A stretch of DNA of 64,000 bases from Aradus depressus. Taxonomy: Eukaryota; Arthropoda; Insecta; Hemiptera; Aradidae. Made by a program: the position numbers and the translations under genes. The stretch lies in NCBI GenBank assembly GCA_963662175.1, contig OY759221.1, positions 18,070,027-18,134,026 on the forward strand, in the 5' to 3' direction. Shown here piece by piece: positions 1 through 11,385 of the stretch (position 1 is its first letter; every line of letters starts with the position of its first letter). The notes beneath the pieces are model-generated. The model saw only the letters and a program-made list of their open reading frames with translations. It searched no databases and had not been told where the DNA came from.

Positions 1-79
1 TTTCATTCTGTCCAGATATTCACAGATCAAGACAGTCATGAAATTTTTATTTCTTTTATTTCTGGATTAAGAGGTCGGA

Positions 80-345
80 TGGAATCCTCACACGAGACTG
101 AAAAGACAAGAAATGAACAGATGTTATAAACTTTTACTAAGACCAATAGACAAAAGATCCAAATTAACTTTGAAAACAAAACGACTTATGTACAACGCAA
201 TACTCAAACCTATGTGGATTTACTGAATCTAGGAACTGAACTCTAGGATTCTGCCAAGGCTTCCAATCTCCAGCGCACTCAATCCTTTCAATCAAAAATC
301 CTTCCTAAAAGAGCCAATGCTCCATATTACGTCACCAACAAACAG
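80..345 (+). mobile_element. Jockey-like LINE fragment (reverse transcriptase C-terminal part)
   Basis: The sequence from about 80 closely matches the better preserved copy at 61595-61870, including the stretch that encodes residues such as RLKRQEMN and the following Lys/Arg-rich segment. Stops and small indels break the frame. It is a dead 5'- and 3'-truncated retrotransposon piece that enters the window from the left. Confidence 0.7.
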
Positions 346-1489
346 AATGAATCTGCGGAGAGATGTGGAAGTGGACAGAAAGTCTAGAGAGAGAGAGAGA
401 GAGTTGTTTTTAGGCTTAAGGTGAAGTGAACCATGTAGGTGTAACGTAACAGTGAAATAGATGCGTAAAGGTACTTTTATTTATTTATATGTTTATATGC
501 CCAAAATATAAAAACAGAAAAAAGACTGATATAGTTTTAAGTTATGAGTTCGTAAGATTTCTTTTTGTAAAATAATTTCAATTTTTCTTTATTTCCAATC
601 TCAGTTAGTCAATTAATAATGTAGGTTAAGATAAATAAACCCAATGTTTTTTCTCTCATACTATGCTATTCATTTCCCTGTTAACCCAGTAAGATAATTT
701 ATACCTTTGGATTAGATTTATTATTTTTGTAAAATTTAGAGAGAAAAAACAATATGGCATCTCTCTAGTTTTAGAAGAAATTGAATTACACGTCTTGAAC
801 TTTCGATATTTTTTAGGGCCCTTTTCGGAAATTACAGTAGAAGTCAAAATTTAGTAGAAGACCAGCTATAATTTCTACAGGAAATGTGATAATTTTATTA
901 TTTATTATTAATTTTAATTATTATTTACATTTTTTAAAATGACCACAGCGTAATTGATTAATTCTTGCTGGGGAAGCTCATCACTGACGACTTTTTTTAT
1001 AGTTCAAACATGCTTATAAGATAAATTAATTTTTATTTTCTTAAAATGTTCTACATGTCCAGGCTATATATATATATATTCGATATACTTATGGGCGAAT
1101 GCCAAAAAATATTAATTGATAGTGTGGAAGAGATTAAGCAGTCACTCTAACCACCAAGCCAGTTTGGAGGTACGCCCCCCCCCCCCCCCCCCCCCTCTCC
1201 CCTTGTTATTCCTTATGTTTTCCCGTTTGACTCCATTTGGTACAAGGCACAGATAGTCGCTGTGGGGTCAATGTCGGGATCGTCTCCAGAACGACACGCC
1301 AACACTTCACCCCAACAACCCGAAATCAACTTACCCACTGGAATTCTCTCATTTTAGTATTACCCACATTTCATTAAAATGGAGTAAAACAATCAGAAAC
1401 AAGCAAATCGGTTTTAAACCAGTAATTTTCAGCATTGTTCATTGTTTTGACCTAATTTTCTCAGTAGCTATAATATTAATAATATTTAT
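346..1489. other. Non-coding AT-rich stretch with repeat pieces
   Basis: No gene is seen. The part from about 790 to 990 resembles the reverse complement of about 63000-63190 near the other end of the window, so it is a dispersed repeat. The piece at about 950-987 carries the terminal motif of repeat family R (ctggggaag followed by a tcactgacga-like end). A run of about 22 C lies near 1175-1196. Confidence 0.5.
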
Positions 1490-1870
1490 TTCCGTTCAGC
1501 CATAATATGGTAATTGGATATGTCAAACAAGTTTGTACATCGAAACAGCTCATGAATTATATATTATAATGAATTATATACATCAAAGGATATTAAGACT
1601 AAGAATGCAAACACTTTTTTATTTTTGTATTTACAAATAGATATTTACAAGTGTATAAAAAATAAATACAACAAGCAAATGTGCTAGAAGTGAGAGATAA
1701 TGGCAATATCGAAATGTCAAGGGGATAAATCACCCAGTGGTGACACTCCTTAGTCACTGAGTTACTCTCATTTGTATCTTACCATTGTCACTGCTGCTGC
1801 TGAAGAGGTCTCTAGGCCATTGACGCTTAAGCCGTCGTTGGAGAAGTATGGCAGAATGGAGGGCACGGAT
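1490..1870 (-). mobile_element. Jockey-like LINE 3' end, reverse copy
   Basis: Read on the minus strand, this matches 61905-62130: the codons for the end of the reverse transcriptase ORF (the LPQRRLKRQWPRDL region) followed by the 3' UTR. A second reverse copy of the same 3' UTR is at about 36010-36180. It is 5' truncated and non-functional. Confidence 0.7.
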
Positions 1871-2033
1871 AAGAGAATTATTGTAGGAAATAAGAGATAA
1901 GAGGAAAATGAATCTCTAATACTTGGAATGAGCAACTTCGGTGACAAAAGGTACGTTAAGGTCAGTCTGAAGATTTTTGTTGAAGATTAATTATTTTTTT
2001 AAACAGAAGAAAAAAAAGGTTAATAATAGAAGA

Positions 2034-2383
2034 GGGTTAGGGGTTAGGGTTTATGACTCATGCCCGGGCTTTAACTACGAGGTCATATCGCCTACCACCA
2101 GAGCGCTCTTTCGTCACTCTGGTGGACATGAGCCCGACTCTACTGTGGGAGTCCTAAATTTTGCCTACCCTAAATTTTTTATTCACCTAGGGTAGGGGTC
2201 TTTAACGAGTACCTGACATCGTACAGGCTCGGGACCATCGCTTAACGTCCCATCCGAAGGACGGCGTGCTTAAGTTTATTTTACCTCCCAGATAAAATAA
2301 ACTAAGAGCCTCGGTCGGGTTACGAACCCACGTTCTTGAGCTCAGACGTCAAGCACGCATACCACTAAGCTACCGGCGCCCTC
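2034..2383 (-). mobile_element. SINE-A, full-length tRNA-derived SINE with target duplication
   Basis: On the minus strand it begins gggcgccggtagct and has a tRNA-like head with box A (tagct-agtggtatgcg type) and a box-B-like ggttcg motif. A unique body follows, and it ends in a CCTAA-rich tail (seen on plus as gggttaggggttaggg). The 13-bp direct repeat taataatagaaga at 2021-2033 and 2384-2396 is a target-site duplication, which shows target-primed insertion. Confidence 0.9.
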
Positions 2384-2651
2384 TAATAATAGAAGATAAA
2401 TTATTGAATAATATTGCAACTATTTAATAAAATTTGGAACAATGTTGATAGGTACAGCTAGCAAAAATAATAAAATCGAGAACCGATTGAGTAAGAATAT
2501 AATATAACTTAGGCGTATTTACGAATTTAAGATTTTCATTGTTTTTAAAAGGGGAATATTTCGGTGAGAAGGGGAAAACTGAACGACAAGTACGTAAGGG
2601 AATATTAAAATTTACGAGTGAAAGTAGATCAGGACATATATATTATGAATT

Positions 2652-2957
2652 TGCCCGGGCTTTAACTACGAGGTCATATCGCCTACTACCAGAGCGCTCT
2701 TTCGTCACTCTGGTGGACATGAGCTCGACTCTACTGTGGGAGTCCTAAATTTTGCCTACTGTAAATTTTTATTCACCTAGAGTAGGGGTATTTAACGAGT
2801 ACCTGACATCGTACACTCGGGACCATTGCTTAACGTCCCATCCGAAGGACGGCGTGCTTAAGTTTAGTTTACCTCCCATAGGGTCTCGGTCGGGTTTCGA
2901 ACCCATGTTCTTGAGCTCAGAAGGCAAGCACGCATACCACTGAGCTACCGGCGCCCT
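2652..2957 (-). mobile_element. SINE-A copy lacking its tail
   Basis: It has the same head and body as the copy at 2034-2383 but lacks the gactcat/CCTAA end. The tRNA-like head (ends at about 2957) and its box B (gggtttcgaaccc on plus) are intact. No clear target duplication is seen. Confidence 0.85.
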
Positions 2958-3399
2958 CTAAGTTTTATTACATGTTGGTACAATATTGGTACGTCTGCTG
3001 TCAGTAATCGGTGAATTTAAATTGAGGAGGGGATGGGATTTGTACAGTTGGATTTATTTAAACAATGGATTTAACGAAAACGAGGGAAGAGAGACAGGAT
3101 CCTGTGAAAGATTTCCAAATGGTTAGCGTTAACAAAGCCCTCATTACCTCTCTGTAGACTGGTCAGTTCCGCTCAGGTCTCTGGTTCGAGCCTCTTTCTC
3201 AATTATACTCCTATCAGAGACCACCTACTCAAGAAAGTTCAGACAGTTGCCTAGGTCGAAAACCGTCTACGAAACGCTAATAACGAGTGTTGGTCGTTTC
3301 TCCTTCCATTTATGCGAAATCATTAGAGCTACATTACTGAAATTTTGCATAAAATGAAAGAGTGAAATAAAATATATAAACTAATACGTAAACAAATAA

Positions 3400-4465
3400 A
3401 AAAAATGTCGGTGAATAATCGACAATGTACTTCCCCAGAACGAATTAATAAACTAAACTGTTGTTCCCCTTCCTAAACCAGTCGGCAGTAGGCGCTAATA
3501 TTCTATAGTTGACTTACATTAGGGCTCCTACATCTTCATACTAAATTTTATGTCGATAAATTCATTCGTCGGCAGTTATTAGGGTTTTTGAAATAGCTCC
3601 TTCCCCTGAAGTCTCTTTTCCTTCGGCCGATATCGCTGAAATTGCACAGGTTATGTCCTTATTGGGTTTTGACTTATGTCAATATATATAAAAATTATGA
3701 AATTTCATGTCGATTCATTCATTACTGCCGAAGTTTTGTGTTGAGCCCTCTCAGATCCCTTCCTTCTATTCGGTCAATTCCGCTGAAAATTAACAAGTGT
3801 TGTCCTTATGAGGTTTTGAATTCACATATGAAATTTTGTAACGATACATTCATTACAACGGCAGTTATTAGAGTTTTTGAGTTAATCCTCTCCCTATAGA
3901 TGTGGAGAAGAAGACGAAACGGCGGCACACTTCCTGGGTATCTGCTCGGGATATGCGCGAACGAGATTCCACATCTTTGGTAGAGATGCAATCGCAGAGG
4001 AAGACTTTAGAAGATTAGACTATGAGAGCATTCTTAGGTTCATTAAGGAAACTGGGAGACTGAGCACTCCATGAAGGGCTTGGTCCAGGTAGTATAAGTA
4101 TAGTATAAATATAAACATATAGTCAATATAATAAGGGGGAAGCCCAGCGCTTCCAGGGAAGGGATAAAAGCACTGAATGCTTAGGTCCCTAGGTGTAATA
4201 CACCAGCCCTTTATATTATTTAATAATTTATTAATAAATTAATATTAATTAATCCTCTCCCTAATCTCTCCTTCCCCTTCGACAGAATTTTCTGAAAATC
4301 GATAGATGTGTTGTACTTAGAATGTTCTTGATTTACATGTAAAATTTCATGTCGATACATTTATTCTTTCTGGAGTTGAAGGGTTCACAGACAGACAGAC
4401 TTTTTTTTCTTCATATTTGGAATCTGGAGGTCGAAAAGATGAAATTCTGTTGAAAACTTTTACTT
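3400..4465 (-). repeat. Repeat family R copy, split by a LINE
   Basis: Family R is about 590 bp when intact. One end is acttccccag with a hairpin, the other end is ctggggaagt, and the centre holds 139-140-bp repeats marked by tcgatacattcatt. This minus-strand copy runs from the ggtgaataatcgacaatgta end at about 3410 to the cttcc end near 4470. The LINE piece at 3897-4248 interrupts it. It has no coding capacity. Confidence 0.75.
3897..4248 (+). mobile_element. 5'-truncated LINE (same family as 20110-20640) with 15-bp target duplication
   Basis: It holds the last codons of the LINE ORF (GEEDETAAHFLGICSGY type, then a run ending ETGRLSTP and a stop), then a short 3' UTR ending with taggtgtaatacacc and an AT-rich tail. 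The direct repeat ttaatcctctcccta at 3882-3896 and 4249-4263 frames it exactly. It therefore inserted into an existing family R copy and was severely 5' truncated. Confidence 0.88.
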
Positions 4466-5219
4466 CCAATCCCCTGCATCAGATCCAAAATGTTTTCATC
4501 AAATTGGATGATTTAATATTTCGTTAGATTCTGACCCAGCTACAATGAGAAACCTAATTAGGTTGAGAGATGGAGCGATGGATGATAAGAGGTGAGTGGT
4601 CGCTGGTCGCTCTCTCCGGTCTGTGGGACTTGGGCTAATGTGAGAAACAACATTCGACATCCGCCCAGTCAAGTCATATCGGATAACTGGCCTGTCACCT
4701 CACTCACCGGTCAAAGACATCAAGAGGCTCCAGAAGATAAGATGCCATTACTCTTCACATTCCCAGGCGTAAGAGGTTACATTGGCGACTGAATTTTGAA
4801 CAATCAAAAACTCAAAAATGTTTAGAGATATCATAATTTTCCGTAGGACCAAACTTGTAAATCACGTTGAGATCTTTCCAAATTCGTCCTTAGAAACTTA
4901 AAAATCTTACCAGAAAGAACTTAAATAACTGTGTGAAAAGTCATATTTTTACATTCTTATATCTATAGTATTAGGAAATATTGTAATCGTGCGAAAATCC
5001 GAGATCGAGGTTTCAACGGATTTTCACGTTTTTCGCGATGATGTCTCTCTGTGTGTGTGTACATGTTATAGAAAAGTTGTGAGCACTCTAACGCAAAAAT
5101 GATTGTAGCTATTGAACCTAAAATTTGAAATGAAGGAGTCACATGGGCTAACTTAGATCTGATTAGATTTTGGCCAAAATCAGACGAAAATTAAGACCAG
5201 TTTCCTCCGGGACCTAAGT
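4466..5219. other. No supported gene
   Basis: The region 4560-4800 is less AT-rich and has an open frame of 66 codons, but no family is recognised and no convincing splice pair fits it. From 4980 to 5060 it carries a CG-containing and TG-rich stretch similar to the gtgtgtctgtg part of family R. Nothing else is seen. Confidence 0.4.
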
Positions 5220-5770
5220 ACATATTACAAGATAGTTTATGTTTATGACCCAATCAAAATTAGTTTCAAGTAATAGTTGTAGAGAATAATAAAGTATACA
5301 ATTTATATGAAATACGATTTTTCACAGGTCGTCCGGTTTTCATATTACATGCAGAAAATCATGTAGAAATATAGTTTTGAAACACATATTCTTAGACGTA
5401 TCCTTGATTTGCCCGAAAACGGTTAGTCCTATCGAAAATTGATTCTTAGCGAAAATGTTCCTTACAAAGTTTCTAATCAATAATGAGTCTTCAGATTGAA
5501 ATCTGAAAATAGCATCAATACGACAAAAAGTAATTTTTTTTTTTAAATATAAAAATTGATAAAAATATATGTGAGGTGGCCATTACAGATTTTCTTATAC
5601 CAACAACACTTACAGAACACTCTCTCTCCCCCTCCCCTTCTCGAAATCATTTCATTTTGTCCCTTTGAATCTTGAGAGTAGACATTCTTAAGCCCAGTAA
5701 TGCCAGTATGAAATAATTTTGAGAAGGGCGAGAGAGATCACTTGAGCGTGGTTGGCATAAGATAGTCATG
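5220..5770 (+). repeat. Dispersed repeat D
   Basis: It is similar along its length to about 55900-56520 and partly to 52880-53160. Shared blocks include gaaatacgattttt, ggtcgtccggtt and the end region with ccagtaatgccagtatgaaa. It has no coding capacity. Its limits are approximate. Confidence 0.6.
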
Positions 5771-5929
5771 CAATGGCTACATCACATATATTTTTTATGA
5801 CTGTTTCCAAAAGTACTAATGAAAAAATTAAAAACCATGAAATTAATCATAGATTAAATCAAAGATTAGTTAATTTGACACAGAATGTTGACTGAATACC
5901 CAGTATGAACAAGGTAACTTAGTTAGATA

Positions 5930-6490
5930 TTGTGACTCATACCCGGCCTTTAACTACAAGGTCATATCAGCTCTTTCGTCGCTCAGGTGGACATGAGCCT
6001 GACTGTACTGTGGGAGTTCTAAATTTTGCCTTCCCCCCAGGGTAGAAGTCTTTACCGAGTACCTGACATCGTGCATAGGGATCTATCGATACAAGTAAAT
6101 ACAAGTAAAGTATCGAAACTTTTATCAGATACAAGTACTTTTGGTATCGATACTTTTCTTTCGATGCCAAGTAGGTATCGAATAGATATTTATAGATTTT
6201 TTCAAATGAATTATAAAGAACTCGATTTAATCGATACGAGTAGGTATCGATACTTTTTATTCGATACTTGAGTAGTATCGAAAGTTTTATTAGATACTAC
6301 TTATGAGTAAAAGTATCGATACTTTGTGGTATCGATAGAACCCTAATCGTGCAGGCTCGGGACCATTGCTAACATCACATCCGATGGATTCATCTCCCTG
6401 TTAAAATATCTTAGGGGCCTTGACCGGGTTTCGAACCCACGATTTTGAACTTAGTAGGCAAGCACGCTACCTGTGAGCTCCGGCGCTTTC
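5930..6490 (-). mobile_element. SINE-A copy interrupted by a hAT-type MITE
   Basis: The tail-side part (5930-6075) and the head-side part (6346-6490, with box B seen on plus as gggtttcgaaccc) belong to one SINE-A copy. A 270-bp element split it, duplicating atcgtgca. The copy is more diverged than its neighbours, so it is probably old. Confidence 0.85.
6076..6345. mobile_element. hAT-type MITE inside a SINE
   Basis: The terminal inverted repeats are tagggatctatcgatac and, on the other strand, tagggttctatcgatac. The 8-bp direct repeat atcgtgca at 6068-6075 and 6346-6353 is the size of hAT superfamily duplications. The interior is made of many tatcgatac-like units in both orientations and encodes nothing, so it must be moved by a transposase from elsewhere. 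Confidence 0.85.
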
Positions 6491-6643
6491 GAACAAAGTA
6501 GGTACCTAATGTTTTCAGCAAATGAAATATGTACTTATAGTGGGTCAAAGAGGCTACAAATAGGTGAAGGTAAGAACCATATCACAGGAATCTAACTTGT
6601 GCGTTACGAAACTCTGGAAAGTGAAAGATATTAAAGTACTTAC

Positions 6644-6735
6644 TTGTAGTACGCAGACTCCAAATTCGTTGGTGACATCCACCATGGCCTGCTCCGGAGT
6701 GTAGGCGCTATGTACCTCCGTCACCACCCATAGAA
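6644..6735 (-). CDS. Orphan internal exon of an unknown gene
   Basis: On the minus strand an acceptor (tgtttgtcag) precedes 92 bases and a strong donor (gtaagtact) follows. With two leading bases completing a codon, the exon is open to its end and reads LWVVTEVHSAYTPEQAMVDV, then TNEFGVCVLQ. Codon use and base composition are less AT-rich than the surroundings, as in the other host exons here. I do not recognise the family. Partner exons are not found: candidates to the left (near 4790) do not keep the frame. It lies on the same strand as all other host exons, downstream of the membrane protein gene that ends at 17433, so it belongs to a different gene. Confidence 0.5.
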
Positions 6736-6797
6736 CTGACAAACAGAAATACCATGGTAATTGGCAATATTAGTAAAAATATTGATTATTTTATATA

Positions 6798-7931
6798 TGG
6801 GTAATTCTTCGTGAAACCTGCCACCCTCTGTGTCCACTTTTTGCAGCTGTCTAAAGGGGTCTGCTTGTTCTCAAATGAAAGCTTGAAACCTCTACTTTTT
6901 ATTGTCGTATGCCTCCATAGCGATTTTCTCATCATCCGCTTTGCTACACGCCTCCAAAGCCGACAACTGCCCCTTGTAAAATCACAAAATCGTCATTTTA
7001 AGTGATATAATCGTCATTTTCAATTCTTTCCAGGATGGAATCGCATTTTTAGAGAAAAAAATACACACATTTGGTTCCTTGCAAATTTTTCAAAAACAGC
7101 TCAGTTTTGACATACCGAGCATTCAAAGAAATTCCGTTTTCCCGATATCTAAAGCCCTGTATCGCGCATATATCGACCGATTGGCAAAAATTTGCTAGAA
7201 CAAAAAGTATTTATTTTTGATAGTTTAATACATGAAATTAGGTCCGAACGCTAATTACTTAACGTTAACTTCCCAATGATAATCATATTTGAGACGCTAA
7301 TGCGTAGCTATTGTTTGTTTAATGTTAAATCTCGGGCAATTTTTCAGATTGATACGAAACCTTAAAATAATTTCATTACAATTAGACAGTTTTAGAGCAA
7401 TCTGCATTTAAACTGATGATTTTAATTCCAAGATCCCTTTTAATTGATGAAATACTGGATTTTCAAAACTTCGTTTTTAACGTTCTGACCTACTTTCATG
7501 TATTAAACTATCCAAAATATACACTTTTTGTTTTTGCAAATGTTTCCCAATCGGTCGATATATGCGCGTTACAAAACTTTGAATATCGGGAAAACGGAAT
7601 TTTTTTGAATCAACACACGTCAAAACGGAGCCGCTTTGGAAAAATTTGCAAGGGATCAAATTTGTGTATTTTTTGCTAAAAATGCGATTCCATCCTGAGA
7701 AGAATTGAAAATGACGATTATATAACTTAAATCGAGGATTTTGTGATTTTACAAGGTGCAGTTGTCGGCTTCGGAGGCGTACAGCTCAGCGGATGATGAG
7801 AAAATCGCTATGGAGGCATACGACAATAAAAAGTAGAGGTTTCAAGCTTTCATTTGAGACCAAGCAGACCCCTTTAGACAGCTGCAAAAAGTGGACACAG
7901 AGGGTAGCAGATTTCACGAAGAATTACCCAT
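6798..7931. repeat. Long foldback element with arms of about 440 bp
   Basis: The left arm (6798 to about 7240) and right arm (about 7490-7931) are reverse complements with roughly 90 percent identity by eye, starting tgggtaattcttcgtg. The 250-bp centre is AT-rich. The arms hold no ORF of note. It looks like a foldback or large non-autonomous DNA transposon. The family is unknown. Confidence 0.85.
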
Positions 7932-8013
7932 ATGTATATAAAAAAATTTTTTTTTAGACATTTTGGGATTCACATTTGTCAATTAATTTCATTCAGAGTA
8001 ACTTAGGGCCAGA

Positions 8014-8092
8014 GGGCACTGGTAGCTCAGAGGTTGCGTGCTATCCTACTGAGCTCAAAATCTCGGGTTCGAAACCCGGCCGAGGCCCTCAG
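8014..8092 (+). mobile_element. tRNA-like SINE head (SINE-A related)
   Basis: The sequence agagggcactggtagctcag starts a tRNA-like block with box A and an exact box B (gggttcgaaaccc), ending gaggccctc. The SINE body is missing and family R follows directly. It is a truncated head rather than a true tRNA gene, because the cloverleaf arms do not all pair. Confidence 0.65.
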
Positions 8093-8485
8093 GTTTTACT
8101 TCCACAGCTATTCGAAGTATAGGGGAAGTTATGTAATCGGTCAAAAAATCGATGCGGAGTTTTCAACGGAGTTTCATGTTTTCCCAACTCCTAATTCCAA
8201 AAATGAAAAACAAAATTCTGTGTGTCTGTGATCTCGATAACTCCCCATAGAATGAATGTATCAACAAGAAGAAATTTTTTATGTGTATTCAAAACCCGCT
8301 AATGGGGATTACGGGGGAGTGTGCTTCCATGTATACTTTAGGCCCTCAAATTAGATACACCGGGTGGGGGGTGTCTACACATAGGGACCTAAGTAGTTTT
8401 TAAAGATATTGTATATGTGTGACCTGAATCGTATAAGGACAACACCTATCAATTTTCAGCCACATCGGCCAAAGGTAAGTGAACG
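8093..8485 (+). repeat. Family R fragment, plus orientation
   Basis: It begins with acttccacagctattcgaag and the ggggaagt hairpin partner and continues through atgtaatcggtc, gtgtgtctgtga and one 140-bp internal unit. An 8318-8603 inverted repeat disrupts its far part. Confidence 0.65.
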
Positions 8486-8603
8486 TTTGGGGGAGAGGCT
8501 TAACTAAAACAAATCTTTAAAAACTACTTTGGTCCCTAGGTGTAGACACCACCCCACCCGGTGTATCTAATTTGAGGGCCTAAAGTATACATGGAAGCAC
8601 CCC
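8318..8603. repeat. Inverted repeat with about 92-bp arms
   Basis: The arms 8318-8410 and 8512-8603 are reverse complements, outward from gtgcttccatgtatacttta. The inner arm ends include gtgt-tacac-tagggacctaa, which also occurs at the 3' end of the LINE at 3897-4248 and 20110-20640. It is probably a small foldback element inserted in family R. Confidence 0.8.
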
Positions 8604-9340
8604 GACCCGCAGAGACTTAATAAATGACAGCATTCAACTGTTGAAATAAAACGGAAAATTAGACAACACTATGAACATACACTACACTGATCATAGTACT
8701 TCAATGACAAAGTGCTAAGGGCTCAGAAATAGTGGCAGGGCATAGATGCAAGTATAGCCTATTTGTGGGCTCTCTGGGTCATTTCTGCATATAATATGCA
8801 AGAATAAGCAAATTTGGCTCTTGCAACTAAAACAACGAAAATAAACTAGAAGTTACAGAAAGAAGTAATTACCTACTTTCGCTACTGAAAAATATTGTAC
8901 GCTCTTGTGTGATACGCCCCTTTAATTTCAAGCATTTGAACAATTTTTAGAATAAAAGCTGTCTGAAAAGGAATGATTTACTTCACTGTTTTATTTATTA
9001 TTGTACAAGGGCTATATTAATTTATATATTCAAAGAAAAAAATTATGTATGTGATGTAGTCAAATGGTGTTCCAAACTTCAATCTAACATCGGAACCTCT
9101 AAATGTTGTTTACTATCGCTGATTTCTTTTTTTAAAGACAGTTCAGCAGGTCCTAAAGGAGAATTTGGCCATCCAAATGAAGAAATAGCATTTGAATACG
9201 ATTTGTAGAATGACAATGGGGGAAAAAACATAATTTTTCATTAACTCACTACTCTTCTCAGTCGAAAGCATCCTCAAACATGATGGCGTTTTTAAGTTGA
9301 AGTTTTTAAATATTTTTATATCTAACCACAAACACAAAAG
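8604..9340. other. No gene seen
   Basis: This is AT-rich unique-looking sequence. No ORF is credible, and no repeat seen elsewhere in the window was recognised. Confidence 0.4.
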
Positions 9341-9341
9341 G

Positions 9342-10145
9342 TGATTGGTGAATCAACGAAATGTACTTCCCCAGTAAGAATAATTCAATTAAGTTCATGC
9401 TGTCCATCTAAAACAAAAAATCAATAGTGACTTACTAATGGGCTTATGAGTTCCTCATACTAAATTGTGTTGATATATTCATTACATCAGTAGTTATTGG
9501 GGGTTTTGAGTTGAGTCCCCTCTATTGGTCGGTTCCATGGAAAGTTAATATAGCATTAACACCATTGCATATATATATATGCAATATATAGGTTAGGTTC
9601 GGTTTTATGACTCATGTCCGGGCTTTAACTAAGAGGACAGATCGCCTACTACCAGAGCGCTCTTTCGTCCCTCTGGTGGACATGAGCCCGACTCTACTAT
9701 GGGAGTCCTAAATTTTGCCTACCCTAAATTTTTATTCACCTAGGACAGGGGTCCTACCAGAGTAGGTACCTGACATCGCTTAACGTCCCATCCGAAGGAC
9801 GGCGTGCTTAAGTTTATTTTACCTCCCAGATAAAATAAACTAAGGGCCTCGGTAAGGTTTCGAATCCACGATCTTGAGCTCAGAAGACAAGCACGCATAC
9901 CACTGAGCTACCGGCCGCCTCTAGCAATATATATATATTGCATATCAGTGGTCCTTTTGGAGTTCTGGATACACATAAAATTTCGTGTCCGATACATTCA
10001 TTCTAACAGTTATCGTGTTTACAGACGTATATATATATATACATATATATATATGTTTTTCTTTGGAATCAGAGGGTAGGTAAATATTAAATTTCGTAAA
10101 ACTCAACATTGAATTTCTGACCGATTACATAACTTCCCCTATACT
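9342..10145 (-). repeat. Family R copy split by a SINE
   Basis: The minus copy starts with the ggtgattggtgaatc / acttccccag end at about 9342 and ends at the cttcccctatacttc hairpin near 10145. The SINE at 9591-9923 interrupts it. Confidence 0.8.
9591..9923 (-). mobile_element. SINE-A copy with 10-bp target duplication
   Basis: It is full-length from the CCTAA-type tail (ggttaggttcgg on plus) to the ggcg head. The direct repeat gcaatatata at 9581-9590 and 9924-9933 frames it. It inserted in an AT-rich site inside family R. Confidence 0.9.
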
Positions 10146-10628
10146 TCTTCCCATATACTTCGTATAACTGAATAAGTAAAAATTCCACTTTCGGGCAAAA
10201 ATGTAGCGTTTTTTGGAATTTTTTATATTTTTGATAATCCTGGCGGAACCTTTAAACCTTCTTAAAAATGCTTTTATCTGTTGCTATAACATGGTTTAAG
10301 GCAACTTTTCAGTACTACCAATAACGGAAAATCGAAAAAAAAAAGTTATGTCCGATCCTAATGAATCAAGTACAGGAGACCTATCAAAGCTCTGGCCGAA
10401 GTTGTTACGTGTTGGCAATATCTTGGATCGTATTATAAAAAGCATAACATCGAACATTCACTAATCAATCTAGAATGTAAAATATAAAACTGAAGAGTGC
10501 AAATCCAAAATTTGACTGAAAATTATGAAAGATGCACAGCAAATCGAATATTCAACATACAGTCTATCTACAGAGTATTTGGCAATCATTCAGATATATT
10601 TACAACTAAATCAAAGGCTGTTTGTGCA

Positions 10629-10841
10629 CAGTTTTATTTGTTGGTTAATCCCGGCATTTCTCCCAGAGGTGTCTTCTTATTTTTTCCGACAATATTTCGG
10701 GAATCTTACAAGTCCCTTCTTCCGGTCACTATGAACGGTTCATCGTGACTGGAAGAAAGGGCGTGTAAGAGTCCCGAAATATTGTCGGAAAAAATAAGAA
10801 GACACCTCTGGAAGAAATGCCGGAGTTAACCAACAATGTAA
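10629..10841. repeat. Near-perfect hairpin, about 100-bp arms
   Basis: The arms around 10629-10731 and 10741-10841 are reverse complements (inner ends cggtcactatgaacgg / ttcatcgtgactgg) with a loop of only a few bases. The short ORFs here are by-products of the palindrome. Confidence 0.85.
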
Positions 10842-11139
10842 CATCCCAGAGAAGTTTAAGAAACACAGTTTATTTCTCAAATTTATTTCTTAAATTTAAT
10901 ATTTTGACACTTAATCACCAAGATTAGAGACAATAGAAGATTTACGCTCTTAGTTTAATGTAAATATATAAGTTACCTGATATTAGTAGATGGAGTCTCA
11001 TCATTTATTTTTATCTTTTGTTTTAAAATCAAATTTCATAATAGACCTTATTTTTAAATTGTTTATTATTATTTCATCATTTAATTTTAAAAAATATATA
11101 TTTAAAAAAATTAATAAAAATTTAATAGATTAACTTCAT

Positions 11140-11385
11140 TTTATATGAGGTCAGTATGAACGTAGAGCCCGGGCGATGTTTCGGATGTGACTTTATTCAC
11201 AGAGAAGGCCCAGCGTGAACCGCTATTAGGAGAGCTACTGAAGAGTTGGGAGGCAGGAGGGCTGTGGGGTGGGGGATGGGGGAGGATGGACGGCCTATCA
11301 GAGACATGGAGGTGGCAACTGTACGGCCTCCTCATAGCCCTTTGTAATTGGCCAATTGTAATAAATGTAGGCCACCAATAAGAAA
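11140..11385. other. GC-richer block, no gene assigned
   Basis: The segment at about 11155-11370 stands out from the AT-rich flanks. Both strands are open for 64-118 codons, but the peptides are low-complexity Pro/Ser or Gly/Trp and match no family I know. On the minus strand it contains gtgaataaagtc, a possible polyadenylation signal, so it might be a 3' UTR. Confidence 0.3.

Noticed and set aside
4592..4792. Possible exon or gene
   Set aside because: On minus, splice-like borders exist (near 4790 and 4703), but every frame has early stops or does not fit the phase of the exon at 6644-6735.
10497..10748. Two overlapping 69-83-codon frames
   Set aside because: They lie in a near-perfect palindrome and are not coding.
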